From: Nonomuraea sp. PA05
GTDB taxonomy: Bacteria; Actinomycetota; Actinomycetes; Streptosporangiales; Streptosporangiaceae
Length of the DNA stretch: 64,000 bases
Direction of reading: 5' to 3'
NCBI RefSeq assembly: GCF_008086045.1
Contig: NZ_VSEY01000035.1
Coordinates: 89,070-153,069, forward strand
Shown here: piece by piece, positions 40,716 through 49,900 of the stretch
How positions within the stretch are numbered: the stretch's first letter is position 1
How the letters are laid out: the number at the start of each line of letters is the position of its first letter
Notes under the pieces: generated by a model
What the model was told of the DNA's origin: nothing
The model's input: only the letters and a program-made list of their open reading frames with translations
The model's database searches: none
Made by a program: the position numbers and the translations under genes

Positions 40716-41033
40716 ATGGAGTTCGCCCCGAGTTCTTGCTGTCATCTCCCCTGGTGTCGCGCCTGGCACCGGACCGGCCCTTCGTCAGTACATGGGGCGC
40801 AGCTCGCTACCTGGAGCCTCGGTGAGATCGTGGTGAAGGTCCTCGTCGGGCAGGTAGAGCCGTACCCGCCAGTCGTCCGCATCGTCCGCCTGTACGAGGA
40901 CTCACGCGGTCAGCGCACGCAGGACTTTGCTCCGGAGTTAGCTACCGAGGTCGCCGACATCCTCGAAGCGCTTCCCGGCCGAACGCGCGAACTCATCGCC
41001 GCACTGAGGACCTCGGCCGAAACGTTCCGCTGA
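40716..41033 (+). CDS. Small protein with N-terminal Cys/His cluster
   Basis: A 105-residue protein. The start region EFAPSSCCHLPWCRAWHRTG contains a C-C-H...C..H cluster that may bind zinc; a strand/helix domain follows (VVRIVRLYEDSRGQRTQDFA). AAGGAGG lies 4 bases before ATG 40716, fixing the start. Function unknown. Confidence 0.65.
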   Translation: MEFAPSSCCHLPWCRAWHRTGPSSVHGAQLATWSLGEIVVKVLVGQVEPYPPVVRIVRLYEDSRGQRTQDFAPELATEVADILEALPGRTRELIAALRTSAETFR

Positions 41034-41131
41034 TGCCATGACGCCAAGCCCGAGTTCCCATAAATGCCTTTCGGGATTCTCTTGCATCGACCTTTGTAGC
41101 CATTTCGCTTCAGTGGCGCTCGTAAGGACAA

Positions 41132-41149
41132 TCTCTAACCTGGTAGAGA
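41132..41149. promoter_or_regulatory. Inverted repeat upstream of the SCO5389-family gene
   Basis: TCTCTAACCTGGTAGAGA: perfect 6-bp arms around a 6-base centre, about 50 bp before the ATG at 41198. Likely an operator for one of the element's regulators. The rest of 41,034-41,197 shows no gene. Confidence 0.5.
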
Positions 41150-41197
41150 CAGGCGCAACCGGAGCGATCTAGTTACCGTCAGGCCAGGAGGTATCAC

Positions 41198-41584
41198 ATG
41201 TCCTTGACCGTTTCCCCCGGCCTGCTTGACCAGGCCAAGAACGGCAAAGTCGATGATGCGGCCTTCATCGACTGCATCCGCGATTCCTTGCCCTATGCCT
41301 GGTCAATGGTGAGCAGGCTCGCCGACGAGCGCCAACGCACTGGGGCTGAGTTCGCCGACAACCAGGCGGCCCCTCCGGACGAAGCGGCGTACGGACAAAT
41401 CTTCCGGGCGCTGGCAAGCACGGCCATCCGCGAGGCGCTGGAGCGCCACTTCGGCGTGAGGCTGGCCTTCCAGAACTGCCACAGGGTCGCTGTGTTCGAC
41501 CCCACGGCGGAGAACGCGTACACGGCCTTCACGACGCCAGAGGCGCAGGTCCTCAACCAGAGCCCCACGCTCGTGAACTGCTAG
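41198..41584 (+). CDS. SCO5389-family protein
   Basis: A 128-residue protein recognised by SPGLLDQAKNGKVDDAAFID, DSLPYAWSMVSRLADE, EFADNQAAPPDEAAYGQ, ALERHFGVRLAFQNCHRVAV and the C-terminal LNQSPTLVNC. This family is widespread in Streptomyces-type actinomycetes, but its molecular role is not established. GGAGG lies 7 bases before the ATG, and it appears monocistronic behind an inverted repeat. Finding it inside a mobile element suggests it was picked up as cargo. Confidence 0.8.
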   Translation: MSLTVSPGLLDQAKNGKVDDAAFIDCIRDSLPYAWSMVSRLADERQRTGAEFADNQAAPPDEAAYGQIFRALASTAIREALERHFGVRLAFQNCHRVAVFDPTAENAYTAFTTPEAQVLNQSPTLVNC

Positions 41585-41605
41585 CTCAACGTTTCGAACC
41601 GTTCC

Positions 41606-41632
41606 GTGCCCCCTGGCCGTGCCGGGGGGCAC
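41606..41632 (+). terminator. GC-rich hairpin terminator
   Basis: Stem GTGCCCCCTGGC / GCCGGGGGGCAC (one G-U pair) with a 3-base loop, 22 bp past the SCO5389-family stop. No T-tract. Confidence 0.65.
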
Positions 41633-42138
41633 TGTCATGCCCGCAGACTGCCCCATTCTCCAGCGGCAGATATCGGGTTCTGGGTTGACGGGGTGCGCTA
41701 CCCGATGGGGAGGATGTACAGCGTGAAGGGATGGACTAAATTTTGGCAGTGGGAGCGGTGGCCGTGGGCGCGGAATGCTCATGCCAACCTCGGCAAGCAT
41801 GGTGATTTTCCTGCTTGTCACGAGTACACGAACCGCGAAAGCCCGCCGAGCTACACAACCCCTTGATCGGGCTCTCCACGTACAAGGTGCGCTGTCATGG
41901 GCCCCTACGATGACGGCTCTCCTCTCCGCCCCTGCCCGGGATGCGGCCGGCTTGGAACGCCATGATGAAAGAGACGTGTTTCACCATCCGGATCTTCTCG
42001 TGCCGACAGCACGCCACTGGACGCAGCAACTCCAAGGCCTTCGGCCAAGCGTGGTCCGAAACCTCGACGAGATCCGCGTTCACCGCCGACGTCAATGGGA
42101 GTTGCGGAGCGCCTTGCCGCCACCGGTAGAGCCAGCCA
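41633..42138. other. Gene-free stretch with degenerate coding traces
   Basis: No reading frame here has a ribosome site plus recognisable domain. Segments such as RHWTQQLQGLRPSVVRNLDE look protein-like but lack start and stop context. Together with the CRISPR remnant and PP2C fragment that follow, this appears to be a recombination scar between 41,633 and 42,522. Confidence 0.4.
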
Positions 42139-42283
42139 GTCGGCCCCGCGCCTGCGGGGATGGCCCGACGTCTGCCTGCACGCCCGCGCGACATCGTCGG
42201 CCCCGCACGCGCGGGGATGGTCCTTCCGCCAGCGGCTCAACCTCGCCCGCCACCGATCGGCCCGCGCCGGCAGGGGTTACCCC
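42139..42283. CRISPR. Degenerate three-repeat CRISPR remnant (type I-E-like repeat)
   Basis: Repeat 1 (42139-42166) and repeat 2 (42196-42223) share GTCGGCCCCGC and GCGGGGATGG and differ at 4 of 28 positions. Both fold a CCCCGC/GCGGGG stem. A third copy (42255-42283) is more decayed. Spacers are 29 and 31 nt. Repeat form is that of actinomycete type I-E arrays. Translated, it gives the RPRACGDGP and RPRTRGDGP strings typical of arrays misread as genes. No cas genes are in the window. Confidence 0.55.
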
Positions 42284-42340
42284 TCCACGCCAACGTGCTC
42301 GCAAACATCATCTGCGCCCGCGCCGACATCCTGGGACTCG

Positions 42341-42433
42341 CCGACCCGAGCCGATCGCCTCGTCGAGGAGGCGTGCGATCAGGGTGGCCCCGACAACATC
42401 ACCGTGATCATCATCGACTCCCACGGTGGTCAC
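42341..42433 (+). pseudogene. C-terminal fragment of a PP2C-type phosphatase
   Basis: The frame encodes RADRLVEEACDQGGPDNITV followed by IIID. The GGxDNITVxxxD motif is the metal-binding end of PP2C Ser/Thr phosphatases. Nothing N-terminal to it is phosphatase-like, so only the last ~30 residues survive, next to the CRISPR remnant. Confidence 0.6.
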
Positions 42434-42522
42434 GCGTATGACGAGCCTCTTCCCTCGCCTCAAGACACAATCGCAAGACTAGACTTGCAAGTTCCAGACG
42501 TCCATACGCGGGAGAGACCATC

Positions 42523-43287
42523 GTGCCCACCCAATACGGCCAGATCGCCGCCGACTTGCGACGGCGCATCAAGCAAGACGAGTGGCCACCTGGAACGGCG
42601 CTGCCCACACAGACTGAACTGTGCGAAGAGTACGGCGTGGCCCGCGCCACCATGACCGCCGCCCTCAACCAGCTCCGAGGCGAACGCCTCGTCACCGGAG
42701 TACGCGGCCAAGGCACCTTCGTCCTCGGCTGGAAGCCCGTCCGCGTCCCCTTTCCCCGCTACCCAGCTGCCCTCGAACCCGAAGGGCAGCTCGGCGCCTG
42801 GGAGCGTGCGTGCCAGCAGGCCGGCACAACTGGCTCCATGGTGACCGTCGAGGTCGCCCACGAACCCGCCAACGCTGAAGTCGCCGAAGCACTCGGCCTC
42901 ACCGAAGGCACCGACACCGTGATCCGCCATTCCAGGCACGCCACCCTGGACGACCACACGTGCCAGGTGCACACCGCCTACTACCCCGCGCGGCTCGTTG
43001 AGGGAACCTCACTCGCTGGCCAGGAGAAGATCGTCGGCGGCGTCTCCGGCGCCATGCGCGCCGCGGGCATCATTTCTGCGAGCGCGGACGAACACCTGTC
43101 CGCCCGGCCGGCCACCGCCGACGAGGCAGCCGAGCTCACGCTGATGACCGGCTTCCCGGTACTCACCCTGGATCGGCTCACCCGCGACCAGGAAGGCCGA
43201 CAGGTGGAGTGGCTGCGCATGGTCATCGATCCGACGCGCGTAATGGTGGCGTACGACGAGCTGCCGCTTACCCGCCCTGCCGGGTGA
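42523..43287 (+). CDS. GntR-family regulator (UTRA type)
   Basis: A 254-residue regulator. wHTH ~1-70 (YGQIAADLRRRIKQDEWPPG, TELCEEYGVARATMTAALNQ); UTRA domain ~95-250 (VIRHSRHATLDDHTCQVHTA, LMTGFPVLTLDRLTRDQEGR). GTG 42523 has GGGAGAG upstream. The third GntR regulator of the element. Its stop is 183 bp from the convergent immunity-type gene; the gap holds no convincing gene. Confidence 0.87.
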   Translation: MPTQYGQIAADLRRRIKQDEWPPGTALPTQTELCEEYGVARATMTAALNQLRGERLVTGVRGQGTFVLGWKPVRVPFPRYPAALEPEGQLGAWERACQQAGTTGSMVTVEVAHEPANAEVAEALGLTEGTDTVIRHSRHATLDDHTCQVHTAYYPARLVEGTSLAGQEKIVGGVSGAMRAAGIISASADEHLSARPATADEAAELTLMTGFPVLTLDRLTRDQEGRQVEWLRMVIDPTRVMVAYDELPLTRPAG

Positions 43288-43469
43288 GCACCGTTCCAGG
43301 ACTGACACGCCGAAGTGCGGCCGATGCCCCGAACTGTACGCGATTCTGAGCATCAACACGTAGACGATCAACACTTGACGACGCCAGAGAGACCCATGGC
43401 CGGCCAACCGCCTTGTCAGGAAGCGCCGCCTACAACAACGGGCGGAGAGCACATGCCGACCGCATCTCA

Positions 43470-43952
43470 TCACACGAAAATTGGCCGCAACCAAATCGAG
43501 CTGAGCTGTCCCTGAGCCACTCCCAGAAGAGTTCCGTCCGCGATCTCGGTCAAGCTCTCCTCTACATCTCCCTCTGGCGCGACACGAACCCATCCTGATT
43601 TCGGGTCGAATGCCGTTCGCCACAAATCCTCACCCGATACCCCGTACGATACTCCCGGTTCGAACACAGTTCCGTCGAACCTAATGACACCCGGAACGCC
43701 CTCAGGGAGTGGCAACTCCGATATCTTCCAGGATGCTTTCGGAAGATAGCCCCAGACGTGGAGAGCCTCGCACCGAGGTAGCCCTACCTCGATCTGCAGA
43801 GTAGCCACGGACACACTGGCCACGCCGCCTACGATGCAATTTTTATAGAGATCAGATTCTGCATGCTCGAAATTGAAACTATATTCAGCAATGGCATACT
43901 TGAGAGTCCCGATAAAAGGAGGGCCGAAATTTTTTTCCACGTTCACTGCCAC
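43470..43952 (-). CDS. Candidate immunity protein for the RHS toxin
   Basis: A 160-residue protein (VEKNFGPPFIGTLKYAIAEY, VGLPRCEALHVWGYLPKASW, VIRFDGTVFEPGVSYGVSGE). Its GTG overlaps the toxin stop by one base (TAGTG), the usual arrangement for polymorphic toxins and their cognate immunity proteins. GC is noticeably lower than the element average. I do not recognise a named immunity family; the role rests on position. Confidence 0.72.
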   Translation of the reverse strand: MAVNVEKNFGPPFIGTLKYAIAEYSFNFEHAESDLYKNCIVGGVASVSVATLQIEVGLPRCEALHVWGYLPKASWKISELPLPEGVPGVIRFDGTVFEPGVSYGVSGEDLWRTAFDPKSGWVRVAPEGDVEESLTEIADGTLLGVAQGQLSSIWLRPIFV

Positions 43953-46900
43953 TATCTCCGGTTGCTTTTGAATAGAAAGTGCATAACCGTGTTCGTGCGA
44001 GCATCTATGACTAACTCAAAAATGCCTTGTTTGCCATTATAAGTTCCCTCTACCTTCCATGCGACCGCTCCCGGCACGCCTTGCGGGTCCGGCATCGCCC
44101 TTCCCGTTTCGATGATATGCTCAATAAGTGTTCTATTCTTCGTGTATCCGCGACTCGCAGAATGACCCGCAACTGTATCTGTGTACTTGAGGTTGGACGT
44201 GTCAATCGTCTTAGCCAGCGCCTCAATGCAGTCATCGTTGTGAACCAGGATATCGACGGCGCCGGAACCAGCATAATAGGTATGAATGTCAGCGACAGTG
44301 AGATTGTACACCTGCTGCGGCGCCGTCCATCGCCTTACATTGGCGATCTGGATCCACGTGCCAGTAGATGTGCGAAGCCAAGTACTGGGCTGTAGATAGG
44401 TGGCATCTACCCACCGCCCCAGGGCAGGCACCCAGAAGGGATGCTGAGCCGTCGCGATGACCGCGTGCTTTTCAATACGGCCCTGGCGCTCGGCCCTGGT
44501 GGTGATCTCCACCAGCTGTTTCATCCCAGAACTGTCGATCAGCGCTGTGACCTCTTTAGCTGCCGTCTCTCCGGTAGTGGGATCGGTGGCCAAAACCTCG
44601 TCTCCGACGCGGACTTCCTCGATTGGCTTGCGGCTTCCGTCCGCCATAAGCACGAGGGTGCCTGTCGCGAAGCTGTTGCGGCGGCATGCTGTAGCTGCGC
44701 CGTCCAGCGCTTTAGCCGCCCTTGGGAACCACTTGGCGAGTTGCTTGACTCCCTTAACCGCGCCGCCAGCTACGACACTGACGATCATCATGAGACACGC
44801 CATTCCCCCCTTCTGGTGGCAGCTGACCACGTCTCCCCAGAAGAAATCAGTAATTCCTTCGAGCAGGTCATAGAACCACTGCTTCTCCGCTCGCTTCTTG
44901 TCCAACTCCTTCTGCCGCTGTTCCTGCAAGTATTGGAATTCCAGCGGGTCAATATCGTTCCTCTCCGCGAAGTCCGCACACCACTTTGTAACATTGGGGT
45001 CAAGGGACCCACCTTTTCCTAGGCATCGATCGTAGAAGGCTTCAGCTTCGGCTACCTCTTTCGCGGCTTTCTTGAGCGCCTCGCATTGCTTGGAGCTGGT
45101 GCCGCTCGGACATGTCCAGCTTTCTGGCCCTACCAAAGTTCCGTCTGATGAGACCTTAAAGTTGGGATCCTTGAGCCATTTCCACATCTCCTCCGCTTGT
45201 TGTTCACTAAGCCCCATGGCGTAGATCTGATCAATGAAATACGTGTATTTGTTTCGCCCCGATTCCCACAGTCCGTCTGGGGGAGTCATTCCGTTGGGCA
45301 GCACGTTTTGGAGCTTCATCTCTGCGATGGTCATCACGTTGAGGTGACCGAACGAAACGCCGCCGCAGCTTTGAATGTCGCAGGCGACCGCCCCGCTACC
45401 TTCTGATCTGCTACAACTGCCGATGCAGATACTTGCCCCGGTGTTTCCGGCCCAGCTTGCCGTGGTGCTCGGCGAGTAGATACTCGCTGCCGTCTGGAAG
45501 CCCATGCCCGACGTGTAGGAGTTGCCGAGGCCGGCGATGGCACCGCTTCCGATGACGGTGTAGTGGCCGGTGGGGTCAGTGCCGGTCAGGGGGGAGGCGT
45601 TGGCGTAGGTGTAGCGGTTGGCCTGGACAGAGGGGCTGGGGGCCAGGGCGGCAGTGTCGCGGCTGGTGAAGGTGCCAGTGCCGGGCTGGTACCAGCGGGC
45701 GTGCATGTTGACCTTGCCGCTGTCCGGATCGGTGTACTCGCCCTGATAGCCAAGGTTGGTCTCGTCGCCCGTCTGGGCGGCGGTTTCGCCGAAGGGGTCA
45801 TAGCTGGTGGAGCTGTTGAGGGCGGTGCCGGTGTAGGTAGCGACAAGGTCTCCGTGAAGGTCGCTCATGGCAGCAGTTGCGGCAGCCGTTCCCTCTTGCA
45901 GTCCGAGCAAGGCGCCGGAGGGGTCATGCGAGTATTTGGCCTGGATGCTGCCGCTGACGCTGATGGCGGCGAGGTCGTTGCTGAGCCCGGCGTACAGGTG
46001 GGCCTGCTTGGTCGTGCCGGTGATGCGGGAGGTGACGCGGTTGAAGACGTCGTAGGCGTAGAGGCTGTCGCCGTCGGCGATGAGCCGGTCGAAGGCGTCG
46101 AAGGTGTGGTTCGTGGTGGCGCCCGCCTTGGTGCTGGTGGCCAGGGTGCCGCGGGGGGTGTAGGTGTAGTCGGTGCCGTCACCTTCGAGCAGGCGGTTGC
46201 GTTCGTCGTAAGTGAACGTCTTGTCGCCCGCCTTGGTGCGGTTGCCGGAGGCGTCCCATTCATACGCGGTCGTGGTGCCGCCGGGGGCGGTCCAGGAGGT
46301 GAGCCGGTTGGCGTGGTCGTAGGTGTAGGTATTGGTCCCGGCTCCAGCCAGGCCTGTCGTGGTTTTAGTGGTGAGGTTGTCGTCGAGGTCCCACCCATAA
46401 GTGATCTTCGCTAGTTCGGTGCCAGTGCTGCTCTTCAAGATCTGGGAGGTGGCACGGCCCATATCGTCGTAGCCGAAGACCTGCGTGTTGGCCGGGTTGG
46501 CGGAGGTCAGGCTCTCCACGCGGTTGGCCTTGTCGTAGCCGTACGTCCAGGTGCGCCCGGTCACCGGATCCGATGCCGTCTTGACCCGGTTGGCGTCGTC
46601 CCAGGTGAAGGCGGCCGTGCCAGCGGCGTCCACACGCTGGATGAGGTTGCCACTCTCATCGTAGGCCATGGTGGTGGGCTGGCCGGTCGGCTGGGCGAGT
46701 TTGGTGAGCAGGCCGCGGTCGTTGTACTCAAGGGTGTAGTCGCCCGCGGTGGTGAGCTGTCCGGCGGAGTCGTAGCCGAAGGTGCGCTGGGCGGTGGCCG
46801 CGCCGCCGCCGCTGCCGTCCTCCTGGGTAAGGCGGCCGAGGTGGTCGAAGGCGCGGGTGATCTGCACGCCGCCCGGCTGCAGGACGCTGGTGTTGTTGCC

Positions 46901-49900
46901 GGCCTGGTCGTAGCCGTAGGTCCAGGTGCGGTCAGCCTCGTTGGGATGCTGGCTGGTGACCGGTTCGATGACCCTTTCGACCAACCCGAGGCTGTTGTAG
47001 GTGGTCCAGGTGATGTTGCCTCGGCCGTCGGTCAACTTGGTGCGGGAGCCGTTGGCGTCGTAGCCGAACCGGGTGACGATCTCCTCGCTGGCGGAGACGG
47101 GCTCGGTGAGCGTGACAGGCCGGTTCAGGGCGTCGAAGCTCTGCTTGGTGGTGTGCTGCTCGGCCGACGTCTGGCTGATCGGGTTGCTCGCCAGGTCGTA
47201 ACCGAACGTGGCGGAGCGCAGGGTGGTGCCCGCGGCGTTGAGGTCCTTGACCTCGATCGGGCGGCCTGCCAGGTCGTAGCTGGTCTCGGTGGCGGAGTTC
47301 GTGGCGTCGGTGACCCGCACCGGCCGTCCGGCCAGGTCGTAGGTGCTCTTGGCCATGTTCTGCGCAGGATCGGTGAAGCTGGTGACCTCACCGGCGGCGT
47401 TGGGCACATACGAGGTGGTCTTCCCGCGCGGGTCCACCGTGGACAGGAGCATGCCCGCGTTGTTGTAGGTGAACCTCGTCGTGTGGGCGGCCGTGGTGGG
47501 TTTGCGTTCGATCACCGTTTCGGTGATCTTCCGGCCCAGGTCGTCGTACGTGGCCTCGGTCCGCGCGCCGTTCGGGTCCACGCTGGACAGTTGCTCGCCG
47601 ACCCGGTCGTATTCGGCGATCCACACACCGCCCTGGCCAGATGCACCTGGGTCGGTCTGGCGGACCGGGTTGCCGAGCGCGTCGTAGTCGATGGTGGTGG
47701 TGTAGCCGCGCTGGTCAGTCGTCGAAATGCGCCGCCCGGCCGCGTCGTAGCCATGGGAAATGGACGGAGTGACGGCGGTGCCCCCGGGCGCGGTGTAGGA
47801 CGGCATGGTCAGCTTCACCGCTCGACCCGCCTTGTCGTAAGCGGTGGCAACGGTGCGGCCTTCCGCCTCCACGGTGTACGTCTGATTGCCGAAGGTGTCA
47901 TACCCCGCCTGGGTCGTCGGCCGGATGGTGGCCGGTTGCGCGCCCGCCTTGTCCACCTGCACGCTGGGCGCCTTGGTCTCGATCAGGCGGCCGAGCGCAT
48001 CGTAGGTGTTCGTGGTCGTGTAGTCGGCGGCGGTGGCGCCTGCGGCGTTGCCTCGCGGGTCGGTGACCGCGGTGATCAGGCCGCGATCGTCGACCGTCCA
48101 CGTGGTGGTGAGGTCCTGATCGCCGTTCTCGATGGTCTGCCCGGTCCGGACGCCAGCGGCGTTGTAGGTGTAGCTGGCGATCTCCTGACGGCTGCTGCCC
48201 GTACCGGTGCGGGTTTCCTTCGTAAGCGCACCATTGGCGTCGTAGGCGTAAACGGTCTTACGGTTGAGGCCGTTGGGATCAAGTGCGGTGGACGTGAGCC
48301 GACTGGCAGCGTCGTAGACATACTCGGTGGTGGTGATGCCTACGCCAGAAATGGGGTCGGCCCCGGTCACTCGCTTGGTCAGGTGTCCCGCCGCGTCGTA
48401 GGTGTTGATTTCCAACGCGATGGCCTTGGTCGTGGTGGCGCCGTTCAGCTTGAGGTCTTCACCGATCACCTGCGACAGCAGATTGTCATTGAAGTACTTG
48501 TACGACGTCTTGCGGAGCATCGCATCGACCTGGGCGGCCAGCCGACCGCCGTCGTCGTAGGAGCGTTGCTCCAGTGTGATCTCTGCGGGCGGCTGCGGGT
48601 TGACCGGACTGCCGGTCCAGTTCTTCAGCGTCTTGGTGGCCAGTTCCCCGCGCTTGGTGTAGGTGTAGCCGAACACCGCGCCCACCTGGTTCGTGACGGT
48701 GTCTTGCAGGCCGAGCTTGTTCCACGTGGTGCGGACAACACCGCCTTCAGGATCGGTGAGCGTCTCCTGGTGTCCGAAGGCATCGTAGGTGTAGGCAGTC
48801 GTCCGAGCCGAATCCCCGCCGGTCAGATCTTTGATCGTGGCGGTGAGGGTGTTGCCATCCGGGTCGTAGGTGTAGCTCGTTTCTGCGGTGTGGGTGACGT
48901 CGGTAATCTTGTTCTGCACACCCGGCGCAGTCTGCGCGACCAGCCGACCCCCGCCATCGTAGGTGAGGGCGGTCTTCACCCCGTTGGGATGGGCGTCGGA
49001 GATCTGAGTCTGTCCGGTGACCCGCCCCAGCACGTCGTGCTCCTGCCTGGTGACCAGTCCGCTGGGTTCGGTCTGCTCGGCCAGGTCCCCGGCTGCGGTG
49101 TAGCGCAACTCGGTGACATTGCCCTTGGCGTCAGTGCCGGTCTCGGCCAACCCAGCGGGTGTCGTGCCGCCCCCGACAGCGGTTTCAGTACCGTCGGTGT
49201 AGGCGACCGTGGTCGAGCGACCGTTGGGGAAGTCGAGAGTGGCCGGCGAGGTCTGCTTGGTCTGCTCGCCGAAAGAGTTGTATTCGTAGCTGGTGGCATA
49301 GGTGTTGTCGGTGGCGCTGGCCGAGCGGGCGTCGCGGACCTTGACCACGCGGTCGTTGCGGGCGTCGAACTGGTCGCTGCTGTTGACGTAGTAGTCGGCG
49401 CGGACGGTCTGGCAGTTGCCGGACTGACGGCAGGTTCGCTGAGTGAGGGTGTTGCCGCGTTTGTCGTGGGTGTATTCGGCGCTGTTACCGTTCGGGTCGG
49501 TGACCTTGCTCAGGTAGCCACCGGTGTCGTAGCTGTAGGTGGTGGGCTTCTTGACCTCGCCCTGCGTCTTGGCGTTCTGCACCTGGTCTGTGGAAGAGAT
49601 GAGCCGATAGCCGCGCCAGGAGTCGTAAACGGTGGTGATCTTGCCGCCGTTCGGGTCAGTCACCTCGACGGTGGACGTCCCGGTGTTGCGGTTGATCGTC
49701 TCATCACCGATCTGCCAGGTGCCGCCGTGCTGATCGGTGTGACTCTTGAGCCGGTCGGTGGTCGGCTCATGGACGTTGGCGGCCCAGACTCTCCCGGACG
49801 GCAGGGTGATCTTGGTGAGCTTGTGCGGAGCAGCCCCACGCGCGGTGTAGTGCCGTTGCACCTCGTACGCGTGCAGCGGCCGGTCGTAGATGGCGACCTC

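Noticed and set aside
41775..42407. A 210-codon frame with RPRACGDGP/RPRTRGDGP strings
   Set aside because: These strings are the classic product of translating CRISPR repeats; treated as a CRISPR remnant instead.
43453..43515. A 20-codon ORF with GGAGAG upstream, antisense to the end of the immunity gene
   Set aside because: Too short and without context to support as a gene.
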